A stretch of DNA of 64,000 nt, from the NCBI GenBank assembly GCA_946811695.1, contig OX328123.1, positions 18,982,610-19,046,609 of the forward strand, read 5' to 3'. The position numbers and the translations under genes were made by a program. Source of the DNA: Gonocerus acuteangulatus. Taxonomy: Eukaryota; Arthropoda; Insecta; Hemiptera; Coreidae. This document shows positions 25,578-40,018 of this stretch, in pieces (position 1 is the first letter of the stretch; each line of letters starts with the position of its first letter). The notes below the pieces were generated by a model. That model ran no database searches, was not told the origin of the DNA, and saw nothing but the letters and a program-made list of their open reading frames with translations.

Positions 25578-28500
25578 TATATAAAAATTTACCACCGTTA
25601 TTTTCGGTTTCTAGGGGTTCTGAAACGCAAAATTTTCTAGTCGGGACTTCCGGATTGTTTCATGAGATCAACCTTATAAGCGGGGTTCCTCCCTATGAAG
25701 GGAGGGAGGAACCGCGCTAAAAAGTGGGAAATTTGTAAACAATAGAGAGAAACTACCAGGTCATTCAAAAAGTCCTGTCGTTTTTTTGGGGGAAATTATA
25801 AATAAATAAATATTTTCAAATAATCACCTTTATTCATCAAAATATCCACCGTTACAGTCGGTAACCTTCTCCCAACGAGATGGTAAAGCCCAAATTCCTT
25901 CCTTAAAAAACTGTTGATTTTTACTGCAAAAATAAGTGGTCAGTTCGTGAATTAGGTTGTCACGGTCTTGAAAACATTTCTGTCTCAGATTGTTGTCGAG
26001 ATCTCTGAATAGGTGATAATCAGTGGGTGACAGGTCAGGGGAATATGGTGGGTGAGGCAAAACTTCCCAGCCTATTTCTGTCAATTTTTCAAATTTCTGT
26101 CAATTTTTCAAATTTCTGTCAAAAATTGACAGAAATAGGCTGGGAAGTTTTGCCTCACCCACCATATTCCCCTGACCTGTCACCCACTGATTATCACCTA
26201 TTCAGAGATCTCGACAACAATCTGAGACAGAAATGTTTTCAAGACCGTGACAACCTAATTCACGAACTGACCACTTATTTTTGCAGTAAAAATCAACAGT
26301 TTTTTAAGGAAGGAATTTGGGCTTTACCATCTCGTTGGGAGAAGGTTACCGACTGTAACGGTGGATATTTTGATGAATAAAGGTGATTATTTGAAAATAT
26401 TTATTTATTTATAATTTCCCCCAAAAAAACGACAGGACTTTTTGAATGACCTGGTAAATAAATGAGTTAGAAGTTATAAAGTTTTTTGAATTTTAAATTA
26501 CAAAAAAGAATTTTCAAAAAATAAATATACAAAAATCTAATTTGATAAGATGTTAAATATTTTTTAAATATCATTATTGATATAAGAAGAGGGAATTTTT
26601 TTATTGAGAGAAAAAAAATACTGTTAATAGTTAAAATATTTACTATAAATTAAAATTACTTCTTTCTAAAACATGTATTGATAATTTTAACTATATTTCT
26701 GTTTCAAATATTGGAGACAGAAGAAAATTTAATATTTGAAGAAACACTAAATTAACTTGGAATATCCTTGAAATGGCTAAAAACAAGACAACTATGGAGC
26801 GCACGTGGAAGGCAGCTAGTTAGTAGCAGTCAGGTATAGGGAAGGGTCTTGTCACGAGGTACCCATGGTCATACGACTCCCGCCGTCTCCATAGGGTTAA
26901 TGAAATGTCTCCAAGACAATGAAGTTTTTATATTAGACAAATCTTATTGGCAAAAAAGTATTAAGGTGTTGCTTTGAGTAAGATATATATTAGTTATTAA
27001 TTCTTAAAAATAAGAGTGTTAGAGATGAGTCATGTTTGTAGTCATAGATTTGTATTAACATTTTTATGCTCGGATTTAAAGAGTTGACATTTTAGGTAAC
27101 TTAATGCTATTATTTATGGACTTCTTCACATTAATGCACAGTTTGAACAAATAAGAAGTTAATCAAATTTAAAAAATACTAATACTAAATAAGTCATTAT
27201 TTAAAAATTTGTTGTTTTTTTTAAATATTTATTAATTACAGGCTACTTAAATAATATACGGGTTTAGCAATAAACTAATTAAATATGATAATATTAAAGG
27301 CATCTAACAAAATAAAACAACACTTGCCTTAGCATCAAAGACAGCACTGACAGGTTTATGATCACTGATCCTCAATATCGGATGGCTCCGGTACTCCAAC
27401 TGCTCGATAGAATCTCCTTTCCACAGAATCCTATCACACCAAGCTGGAGCTCTATTTTTCTCACTAAAAATGATTCAAAAGTATCAAATATCAATTCAAA
27501 AATAAGATCCATTCTAATTATGCATAGACGTTGTGTACTATTTAAAATCAAAATTATACAAATGTAATTTCTTCTCTTCACTTGGCATAAATTTGTACGT
27601 AATGATGTATTTTGTGTTCTAAGAGTGATGGGGATGAATATTTGAATTTAAATATAATAGAATGATAAAATGTTCACTTATTGCTATTATGAGTTTATTT
27701 TAATTAATCCATAAATTTTTAATTAGTTACTAAAATGTAGCGCTGCAGTAAAATAACACCAGATCAAAGAATGTCGAGGTACGAACTAAACACTGTTAGC
27801 TTCCGTGAAAAACGTTCTCTTACATAAACTAACTTCGAGATAGTTCATGCAACTTTTCTCTTTTTTTCTTTCTTTTTTTTTTTTTTTTGCAAGAAACAAA
27901 TGTTATATGCTTTATGGTGATCATTACGTACTGTAATTATAGTTTTCAATAAGAAAAATGATTAAATTAAGTTGGCTTTCTAGACCAAAATCTTGAAAAT
28001 TACCATTTTCTATGATCATTATTTAAATACAATCTTAAATGTTTTAAAACACGTCTATTTTACTTCCTTAAATGTTACCTTGAGGATGAATGATATATGT
28101 TAAAGTTCTCTGAAAATTAAGTTTTCTAAAAATAACTCTTGTTTACATGAAGTAAAACAAACCACTCTAAGACATTTATCCTTAAACATAATTTCTTTGC
28201 AAAAACAAATTCCATTCATACGGAGTAAAAAAAGTAGAGCTTCAGAATTTATCTTAGATAAGATATTTATTTACTTAACAGATAATTAAATCATTTATTT
28301 GTAATCATTGGGTAATAGAAATGTTCAAGCCAGCATTTTGTATTATTAAATATTTAAATTCAAGGTTATTCAAAACGGTTAGTTAGTAAAAAAAATGTTA
28401 AATTTAAAAAAATAAATAAACAAGATAGCTGTAAAGAAAAAATAACAATTATATAAATGCTCCTCTTCTTCAAATATTTTTAAGAATATCTCCCCCCTTT

Positions 28501-31500
28501 TTTAAAATTATTATAATTTTACACTTCCAAAAAATTAATAAAATTTGTTATTTCTCTAAGATATTAATGTGATTAATTTATTTAATTATTATTAATATAA
28601 GTTTTAAAGACTCAATACTAGTATATATTATTATAAATTCACTATTACTTTAAATTCTTTAGACATTTTCAAATGTGATTCAATTTATTCAAAATTTAAA
28701 TTCCTCATTGGTAAAATATAATTCAACATTCATTATAAATTTTCATAAAACATAAATTCAGAACTTCCAATTCATTTTTATCTAATATTAACCTTTTTCA
28801 CACAAAAGACAATGCTTTGTTATCTATATGTTTGTTCCCAATATTTGATAAGATAGGATTATCACAAATCTTTTTGAAGAATTGGATTAGCCAACATTCT
28901 TAATACTAGTTAAGGGTTTATAATTAGCCTAGAACAGTGTTGGATATGACAGCTTTCGAAGTTCATAGCAATCAGATTAGTTGTTTATATGAAAGTGTAT
29001 TAAATTTTTCTATGTCGAACGAGCAAATGTTATCTATCCTCGAAACACTAGGCTTCAAAATGAAAAAATCTGCTTGGTAAAATAATGATAAAGTATGATG
29101 TGTGAAAACTGGAAAAATTGGAATTATGGATAGTGAAATTTTTTAATTGTACACGTTGAGTATAAAATAGTTTTTAAGTGCCTCTAGGACTATTCTTTAA
29201 CACTTTCAGGACCGATGGCTTCGAAAAAATTTCCATCAGGGCCCAAGTCTTCTCTTTTTGTATAGTTAATATGGCAAACATAAAAATAAATAAAAAAATA
29301 AGTGAAGAAACTTTTAAAATTATGTACTTTTAGTGGATTAATTACAATTTAGTAAAATGTCAAATACACCACGATAGCAGGCCCGCTAAAGGAAGTTTTC
29401 GGGCGGATTCAGTATCATACGATACCAGACCCGCAAACCTAACCGGGAATACATCATGAGGTTGAAAATCAAATACAAAGCATATAGGACAAGGCCCGGA
29501 GTAGCGGAATCGAAAGAAAACCAAGCTATCTGCTGACGCATATGCCACGATGCTGGGCCCGAACGTGTTAATATAGCCATAAATGTCTTGAGTTGCAAAT
29601 GCGCCCAAGGAAGTAAATTGTTAACTTTTACCAATTCAAATACAAGTAAGGTTTAAATATCTTCCACATAATTATTTCTAATTTTAACAAATAAAGGTTC
29701 AATTTAACGGAGCCATAAGTCAAAAGGATCTGTCCTTAAGAGTTAAATCTGTCCTCAGGAAAAACTTAATAAAATGTTTGATTTGTTAAATGGATTTCAA
29801 TTCAAAAATATAAAGTTTTTTAATCTGCAGTATTACTAAACCAAGTATATCAACATTTTTGGTCGTACGTGGCACAGATTATAAAAAAAATTATTTATTC
29901 TATTTTTTACTTCATTATGAATGCCCAACATGCATTCTGGCCCCCATACCATTTGAATTTATTCTATAATTTCAAACTATTAAGTTTCCATAAAAATGAC
30001 CGGGGAGAATTATAGAATGGATTAAGGATGAAATTTGCAAGGGGGAAATTACTCCCTAGAGGGGCCCTCGGCTTATAGGGAAGACATTGAGAAGGCTCCA
30101 AGGAGGGAGAATGTGCCAAGGCCGGAGGAGCTTAACACTTTAACTGCGGGAGCGGTAAACCCCAAATCACCCAAAAAATTATATATTTTTTTTTTTAAAT
30201 TTAATGATTTCATTTGTTTTGTTAATCTGAAAAAATAACTTACTCATTGGAAATTCTGGATAATTTCCTTCAGAAACATGTTTTTTTTTATCATAACCAA
30301 CATGTGATGAAGAAACTCCTGCAAAAATTCACAGAAAGGTCTGAGCCCGGAACGATTCCAGAATAAGGCGCTTGAAACACTCCCCTCACAGCGAGTGGCT
30401 CGTGATGACGCACGGTGTCATGCTGCAGTCAAGGTGTTAAAGAGTTACTCATTACTTATATGATATTTCTTCTTGCAACCAGCAAAAGACACTGAGTTTA
30501 AACTCACAAATTAATGAAGAAAGAAAATCATTGTAGATTGTGGTATTCAATAAAACTATAAGAACCTGCAAAGGAAATGTAGAGCAAATGGCCATGTCTT
30601 CAGATATATAGAGCAAAGGAAGAACAAATTCAGTTTGATAGAATTTAACCAGGGGATTTCAAACTTCCTCTATTTTTTTTAGGGAAGAGAAATACAAATC
30701 CCAGAAAAAAGGACACTGCTATTCACTATTACATAAGAAAAGGAGATAGCTTATCCCAGACTGTAAAGAAAAAGATACTGTGAAGGTTACCAATATGCCG
30801 TGGAAAGAGAGCAGGAACAGTAAAACAATGGAGTGGAACACCCAACTAGTTACAACCAACTGAAAAAAAGTAGTGATCAGTGGCCTAAACAATGATGAAT
30901 TAACACAGAAAACGTTGGGAACCAACTGGTAAGTGAATTAAATTGAATAACATGTTAAGAAAAGGCCATGTTCTAAGCCCCTCCCAAAAACAGTTAGCCA
31001 ATGAAAAGAATGATATAGTATTGGCCCAAGTGTTAGGCTCCTAATACCTTCCAAAGAACCTCATAATATCCTCTCATTTATTTGTGCATTTCCAACTTGA
31101 CTAGTTTTCGTTAAATTAAATATATAGATTTCATAAAAACCCGATCGTTTTAAGTCAACAGAAAGTTTATAACAATCCTGAATGGTTACTCTAAGGGCTT
31201 TAATCTTAAAATGCCAGAAATTTTATAATAGATCCGATCGTTATAGCAGCCATCATTTAACGAAAACTGGCCAAGTTGGGAAAACACAAATAAGCGAGAG
31301 GATACTATCATAGGAGGATTATGGAGGAACTTTCATAGGCTAACTGTTTTTGGGAGGGTCCTGGAACATGACCTTTTTTTTAATACTAGTTTTTATGGGG
31401 GAGGGGTATCAATACTTTTAGCGTGGTTCCTCCCTCCCCCATAGGGAGGAACCCCGCTTATAAGGTTGATACAATGAAACGATCCGGATGTGCCGACTAG

Positions 31501-34500
31501 AAAATTTCGCGTTTCAGAACCCCTAGAGACCGAAAATAACGGTGGTTCCAATTTGTATATATTGTAATGATATATTACATTCTTGAAAATATTTTTAAAT
31601 TCAAATAACCATCGATATTTTGAAAAGCCCGCGCAAATCACAAACCAGATATACAAATAATATCGTATTATATACGATCAAAATTAATAATATTTTTGGA
31701 CAATACTGTTATACAATATATCCATATTAAATGTACATCCAGATAACAATAAATTAATTATTTGTATTACAAAAAACATAATTGTTATCTTTATATATAA
31801 TCCGGTAAACTGCGGAAGTTAAGAAGCAAGGACGCTAAACTTTCCCGCTTTCTCGAACGAAGCGTCAGTCTAGTCTCAGCATTCAGAGGGAGAAGAAGAA
31901 GTCTGTTGCTTCTCAGCGTTGATGGAATGCAGAGCTCTCCTCCAAGGAATACCAAGTGAATTGAGGTTTTGTTGGAAGCGGATTGATTTAGAGGTAAGAA
32001 TTGTTTTTTTTGTAGTGTCGATTATTTTATTGTTGTTTGTGTGTGGTTTAATATTGTTTGTATCTCAGAATTGTCTGGAGATAAATGTTATATCGTTCAA
32101 TCACTCGGAACTTTAATTCCTGAGGTTAAGTCAAACTCATATAATAAATCTTATTAAAATAATTAAAATATTTTTATTTCTTTTTAAAAAAATTAATCAT
32201 TACATTTAATGGCGCCCAACGTGGGGCCGAGTGAATTGAAATTAAAAGCGGTAAATAAATATTGAAAATAAAACTTAAAAATAATTTTTTTTTTTTAAAT
32301 AAAAATGTCTGACGTGAATATTGAACAAATTCAAAATAACGGTGAGGAAAATAGTGTAGAATCACCGGAATACGTATTTTTTACAACACCGGGAGAAATA
32401 AATATTATAGTCGAAACACGTGAAAACGAATTGCAGGAGGATGATGCAATAGCATTCAGAGAATCGGCGGGTTCCTTAGGAACGGAAATTATATCCAATG
32501 GCGGGAACCGTACTTCCGAGAGGGATAATGAGATGCATCCTCAAGGCCTAGAACATTTGATGAGGCTATTATTGGAACAAAATAAAAAATTGGAAAATAA
32601 AATTGACGCAAATAGGATCGAATTAAGTAAAATTGACGCAAATAGGATCGAACAAAATAAAGAATTAAAGTTCGAATTAAGTAAAAATAATAAAATATTG
32701 GAAAATAAAATAGATGCAAATAGAATAGAACAAAATAAAAAATTGGACGATTTATGTAATGCTTTAAATAACATGGAAATCAAGATAACAAAAGAGACGG
32801 ATTGTAAATTGCAATCATTAAGAAAGGAAATAGATGAACAAAATTCGGAAATGAAAAAATCAATAGATATTGTAGATCAAAAACAAAAAATGACTGTAAA
32901 TGAGATAGTAACAATAAAACAAGATGTTGCTAAATTAGAAGAAATAACAAATGATAACAAACAAACATGTGAAACAAACCATAAGAACATGGAAGGGTGT
33001 GCAAGATTTTTAAAAGATAGGATGGAAGGAAATACTAACAAAATAGATCAAGTAGAACACAAAATAAACCAGTTTAAAGAAACAATAACTAAAGAAATGC
33101 AAGAAAAATTTAATTATATCCAATTAAGAGGGCAAAATGGAAATAACAATTTTAAAGACATTGAAATTAAAATACTATTTAAAAATTTTGAAGAGCAAGA
33201 CCCTAATGAGTTTATAGATAAATTAGAGCAAAATTATAAATTGCATGGTCAAGAGTGGAGTTTATTTTCAGAAAAATTAATAAATTACTTATCTGGTACT
33301 GCTGAATCTTGGTACAAAATAAATAAAAAATCTTTTGACTCATGGACGGATTTTAAGAAAGCATTTAATAACAGATTTTGTGGAGATAGATATATAGAAT
33401 ATTTAAGTGATTTACTCCAAACAAATTACTCTCACTATATGCATATAACTCCGGAAGAATATCTTTAAAAATTTGCAACTAAAATTATTACCGCCAAGCT
33501 ATTGGAAGAAAATTCAGCCACTAGCATTTTAATAAAACACTTTGGGAAAACCGTTAAAAATGTTTGTTTTAATAAAGGAGTAAAAAACCTAAACGAATTG
33601 CTCGAGGTAATACAATATGTTGGTAAAGATACCATTGTAAATGATTTAAAGAGGTCAGTAAAATTTAATATGAATCATGAAAACTATGTAGAAACTAAAC
33701 AACGAACTTTTGAAAATTATAATCAACCATATAGAAAAGCATATGATAATCAAACAAAAACGGAGTATAATAATTTTAATAAAGATCATGGTATAAATCA
33801 TAATTATAGATTTAAACAAAGACCAAACTATTTCGGAACAAATGACAGAAATCATAGTAGTCCATATAAAAGATCGTATGAAAACTGGAGGAAGCCACAC
33901 TTGTCTGAACCCCATAAAGAAAGAAATGAAATAACCACAAGTCAAAACGGAAATTATTTTTAAAGTCGTTATAATAGGGAAAGAGAACAAGCTATAAAGG
34001 ATAGAACAGAAACACGCAACCGAGATTTAAATCAAATTTCTGTAGAAGCCCAAGTTCATAGAAATGATCAAAGAAATAAAAATCAAACTGAAGAATTATG
34101 ACTAAAAAAAGACTCTACCCGGAATTTAAAATTTACAGATAAAAAAGATCAACCACAAACATATTTTTCGAATAACATCATTAAAGATAATATACTTTTG
34201 GAAGAATCAAACCAAGTCAAAATTCCTTCTTACGAATTACCTTTCATACAATTGAAAAATAATAATAAAAAATATTTATTCCTTATAGATACGGGTAGTG
34301 AAATCAGCATAATACAAAAAGAATATTACTTACAAATAAGAAGAAATTTAGAAAAATATAAATTATTACCTTTAAAAAATACATCTATAATTTCGGCCAA
34401 TGGAAAGAAAACGCAATGTTGTAATAAACAATTATTTATTGAAACAAAGTATGAGGAATATAGATTTGATATAAATTTAATAATTGTGCCTGGGTTGACA

Positions 34501-37500
34501 AATAAATTAATCCTAGGAAATGATTTTTTAAATAAACACAAAGCAAAAATTGATTTCCAAGAAAGAACAATAAGTTTAAATCCAGAAAACCAAGATTGTT
34601 TAATACCTTTTTATAAAGTTATACTGACAAGAGAGAATAAAGAAATTTATAATATCATGTATGAGAGCGAAGAAGAGGATAACTCATTAAAAAATAAATC
34701 AACTGAACTTGAAACAGATCCATTAAAAGAAATAAAACAGAAAATTCATGAAATTAGAAACAAAGAAAAAACAATAGAGATAAATGAAACAGAAATTCAA
34801 GATTTTGAGAAACTTTTATTAATAAAATCAAAAGATCTTTTCAATAATAAAGTAGGCTGTATAAATTCGTATGAACATTATTTGGAATTGACAGACACTA
34901 CACCATACAAACAATATCAATATAAATTAAATCCAAAATTGTTAGACAAAGCTGAAAAAGAATTAAACAATATGTTAGAACAAGGAGTAATTGAAGTATC
35001 TGACTCTTGCTATGTAAACCCTATTATATTGGTTCAGAAGAAAGATGAATCTGTTAGAATTTGTCTGGATGGAAGATTTTTAAACAAAAGAATAGTTCCA
35101 ATGTATGATTCCCCTCCAAAGATTGATGAAATCTTAGCAAATTGTAATAATACTAAATACATGGCCACTTTAGATTTGAAAGCAAGCTTTTGGCAAGTGA
35201 AATTGCATCACAGCAGTAGAAAATACACTGCTTTTCAATTTAGAAATTCCACATATGCCTATAAACGCATGCCATTTGGTTTAAATTCTAGCTTAGCATC
35301 TTTAATTAGAACAATGAAAACAGTAATTCCAAAAAATTTAGATAAAAATATTAAAATATATGTAGATGATATATTAATACATAGCAACAATTTCAATGAA
35401 TTTATCAATACACTACAAAATTTATTTTCATCTCTTCAATCTGCAGGAATAACAATCAATTTAAAGAAATCACAATTTTTCATAAAAGAATTGCCTTTTT
35501 TAGGATATATAATAACTACAAATGGCCTTATAAAAGAACCCAGTAAAGTTGATGATATAGTAAATTTTCCACAACCAAAAAATAAGAAAGAGTTACAAAG
35601 TTTTCTCGGATTAGTAAATTTCTACAACAAATTTTGTCCAAATTATGCAGAGATATCAAAACCATTATACCAGTTAACTTCAGAAAAAGTTAAATTTATT
35701 TGGAAAACTGATCACCAAGATGCTTTTGAAAATTTAAAATCTTTGTTAAATAAAAATATTGTATTGATGTACCCAGATTATAATAAAGAATTTTATTTGG
35801 AAACTGACGCATCTGCATTTTCTTCTGGTGGAATATTATATCAGTTGGGAGAAAATAAAGAAAAACAGATAATAGGATTTTGTAGTAAATCATACAAAGC
35901 CGCTGAATTAAATTATTACAGCACGGAAAAAGAAATACTTGCCATTATCCACTCAATTAAAAAATTTTATTTCATTATAGCAGGATACCCCACTATAATA
36001 AGAACAGATTGTAAATCCATTCTTTTTATGCAATCTTGCAAAAATCCTCCAGATCGAATTATTCGGTGGATGAATTTTTTAAACAATTTACCGTTAAAGT
36101 ATGAGCATATTCCTGGAAAAGACAATTTTATGGCAGACTATTTAAGCCGAATACCAATCATGAATAAATCAAGAATAAAAGAATTCCAGATAAACAATTT
36201 GAATTTAGAAACATTTTTTCAGAATCTAGTAACAAACCAGAAATTAAGCATGGACCTAAATGAAAATGTGAAAAGAAAACCAAATAAATACCAAATTATA
36301 AATAATATGGTTCATAAAAAAGTGAGAGATAAATTTTTTGTAATTCCAACAAAGGATGATATTAAGAAATTAATAAATATAGTCCATAATACATTTTGTC
36401 ATGTAGGGGTAACCAAGTGTTATCAAATTATAAAAGAAAGGTTTACCTTTCCAAAATTAAGAAAAATTATAAATCTAGAAATTAACAAATGTCTGAAATG
36501 CCAATTAAATAAACCAGGAAAAATGAACAAAGTACCAGAACAAACCATTATACCTAAAGGTCGTTTAGATCTTATATCCATTGATTATCTTGGACCTTTA
36601 ATCTCAATTGGGAATTATCGCTATGTCTTTGTAATATTAGAAAATTTTACTAAACTAACCAAATTATACCCTACGAAAAAAGCTAACATAAAAGAAGCTA
36701 TCAACTCAATGAAACGATTTTTTGAAACTATTGGAAAACCAAAAAAGTGTCTAAGTGATAATGCTACTTCATTTACATCAATGAAATGGGAAAATTTTCT
36801 TGTTAAAAACAACATTAAACGTATTTTAACATCCATAAGACATCCTTGTGGGAATAACTCTGAAAGAACTAATAGAGATGTGCTCACATACTTGAGAATT
36901 ATTTTAGATAAAAATCAATACCGTTGGAAAACAAATTTAGAAAAGATTGAAGATTGTATAAATACTATTTATCATGCTACTACCGGTTTTACCCCCATTG
37001 AAGCTATGTTTGGTATAAAACCAAGAAGGTTTTGGGATCATTACATAGGGGAAGGTTTAAATCAAGAAGAAATTTTAACATTAGAGGAAATAGAACAAGA
37101 GATTAAAAATAATTTTCAAAAATTAAAAGATAAAAAAGAAATTGTAAATAAAAAATTTGTCAAATTCTCAACTTTTAAAATAAATGATAAAGTCCTTGTA
37201 AGAGCACTACGCATTCCGAAGAACGGAGGTTTAAATGCCAAGTTACTACCTTTATATGAGGGACCTTATAATGTTAACACCAAAGTCTCCAGACATACGT
37301 ACCTTTTAGAAAACAAGGATGGAATTAGAAGAGGACTATTTCATGCCAGTTTATTAAAGAAATTTTATCCAAATGATGATGAGAACATGATTGACCAATC
37401 TAATTAATAGTTCTGTATCCCGAAACTCCAAATTAAAAACTTCAATTTTAAATTTATTTTTTATACCGGACTAAAAACATTTTTTTTTTTAAATTTTTTT

Positions 37501-39959
37501 TTTTAGACAGGAGTGCAAATGTAATGATATATTAAATTCACGAAAATATTTTTAAATTCAAATAACCATCGATATTTTGAAAAGCCCGCGCAAATCACAA
37601 ACCATATATACAAATAACATCATATTATATACGATCAAAATTAATAATGTTTTTGGACAATGCTGGTATACAATATATCCATATTAAATGTACATCCAGA
37701 TAACAATAAATTAATTATTTGTATTGCAAAAAACATAATTATTATCTTTATATATAATCCAACAAACTGCGGAAGTTAAGAAGAAAAGAAGCCAAACTTT
37801 CCCGCTCGAACGGAGCGTCTCTCGCTTTCTATTCTCAGCGTTGGTCGAAGGCGGACCTCTCCTCCAAGGAATACCAAGTGAATTGAGGTTTTGTTGGAAG
37901 CGGATTGATTTAGAGGTAAGAATTGTTTTTTTTGTAGTGTCGATTATTTTATTATTGTTTGTATGTGGTTTAATATTGTTTGTATCTCAGAATTGTCTGG
38001 AGATAAATGTTATATAATTTCATTCACTCGGAACTTTAAACCCTGAGGTTAAGTCAAACTCATATAATAAATCTTATTAAAATAATTAAAATATTTTTAT
38101 TTCTTTTTAAAAAAATTAATCATTACATTTAATGGCGCCCAACGTGGGGCCGAGTGAATTGAAATTAAAAGCGGTAAATAAATATTGAAAATAAAACTTA
38201 AAAATAATTTTTTTTTTTTAAATAAAAATGTCTGACGTGAATATTGAACAAATTCAAAATAACGGTGAGGAAAATAGTGTAGAATCACCGGAATACGTAT
38301 TTTTTACAACACCGGGAGAAATAAATATTATAGTCGAAACACGTGAAAACGAATTGCAGGAGGATGATGCAATAGCATTCAGAGAATCGGCGGGTTCCTT
38401 AGGAACGGAAATTATATCCAATGGCGGGAACCGTACTTCCGAGAGGGATAATGAGATGCATCCTCAAGGCCTAGAACATTTGATGAGGCTATTATTGGAA
38501 TTATTCTTTATTTTTTATTGTAAAAATTAATCATTACAGTATATTAAGTCCTAAATCCAAAAAATAAACTTCACAACGGTTAGATACTATGAGGGAATAT
38601 GGCGGTTCAATGCCCGTAGAAACAAGGGGGCCGCAGGAAATTTACCTGCTAAGAGTTAATCCTCAAGAGCTGTAAATATACCCCAGGTATCTGCCGACAC
38701 AAATACAAAGCCTAGGTGGAGAGCACCCCAAAAACTCAGATCCAAACATAGGTTATATACTAAATATTCATAAAGACTACTTAGTTGTAAACCGATTCAT
38801 CAATTAGCAATCAATAGTTTTCAACAAAGGTTATATACTAAATATTGACAAAAAGTATTTAATTAGAAAAAAAACAATATTCCACAAGACTTGTTTTTGG
38901 TCCATTTGTGTCTACTCCATAGACTTAATTAGGTATATTATTCTATTGTAGTTGGGCAACTAAACTTTGTTTTATTTTGTTAAATAAAGTTTTTTTTTTC
39001 TTGACTTGTTATTCGTCAAGACTTTTATTTGTTCTTGTGTATTTACTAGATAGGCTTTATTCGGCATATTATTCTATATAGGCTATATTAGGCAGGGTAT
39101 TCTACTCAATCTTGTGTACTTCTTCTTGATCCTTCTGTACATGGGCGTATATAAAAACAATTTCGGGGGGGGGGGGGAGCTGAGACCATTTCCAGGGTAT
39201 GGAATACTAAATATTTAGAGCTTAGAATAGTTTTAGGCAACTAAAACGCTATTACACGTAAAATAAAATATGTTTTATGAATTAAGTGATCTTATTTAAT
39301 TTATTTTTAAGGGTTTTACGAGAAGTTTTTATCAGCAATTCAAAATTTCTGGAGGGGCTGCAGCTTACTCAGCCCCCCCCCTCATATATGCCCATGCTTC
39401 TGTATCCTCTAGATAGGCTTTATTAGGCATATTTTGTATTGATTTATAGAGCTTTGCTTTAGAATGGGAGCCGGATTGTGTAATTTCCGCTTCTGTGTAA
39501 AAGTTAGTTACTGTTGGTGTCCCTGACGCCTTAATATCACTATTATTCAAGATGTTCGAGAGGATTTTGACAATTTTCACGAGAAATATAAAAAAAATAA
39601 GTTTATTTCTTTTCTAAGCTTATCAAATGGCACTAGGGACATGAACGGAACCGCGCTAAGATGCTGCAGTTCCTGCGAGTCGGACTTTTTTTGTGATTGA
39701 ATTTAGAGTCGGCGTCGTCAACATTTGGCTTGGGCAGGAATGATGGGTTTCCGAAGGAACAAGAACAAAACGTGTACCCCCCAGGGAGCAGAGTCAAACA
39801 CAACTTTTCAGGATTTTTCGATTTTCGCCTTTAATAACAGCCTAAGTCTATCATCCTGCAAAATTTAAAGAACACAAAAAATATAATATTAAATATGATT
39901 CTCAAAAATCTATAAAACCATCTAGGACTTGAAAAAATAACTTCAACTTATCAGTAGTT

Positions 39960-40018
<59 letters not shown>

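Larger units (their letters stand above)
25756..26454. mobile_element. Mariner fold-back (two 3' halves head to head)
   Basis: TA (25754-25755 and 26455-26456) flanks a palindrome centred at 26105. Arms 25756-26089 and 26121-26454 are reverse complements, separated by 31 nt. Both outer ends are the mariner end CCAGGTCATTCAAAAAGTCC. Each arm carries the same last part of a mariner transposase. It lies in OCRL-like intron 10. Confidence 0.92.
23322..27327 (-). other. OCRL-like intron 10, GC-AG type
   Basis: The donor is AAG followed by GCAAGT, the classical GC-AG form in which C replaces T at position 2. The acceptor TTTTCAG is normal. The 4-kb intron carries a TTAA element, Helitron-like sequence, an (AT)n array and the mariner fold-back. 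Confidence 0.85.

Noticed and set aside
31393..31656. Protein-coding gene on the minus strand
   Set aside because: The frame crosses a Helitron-like hairpin and the LTR start, with no family similarity.
34198..37407. Endogenous retrovirus with env
   Set aside because: Between pol and the 3' LTR there are only about 110 nt, so no envelope gene exists. It is an ordinary LTR retrotransposon.
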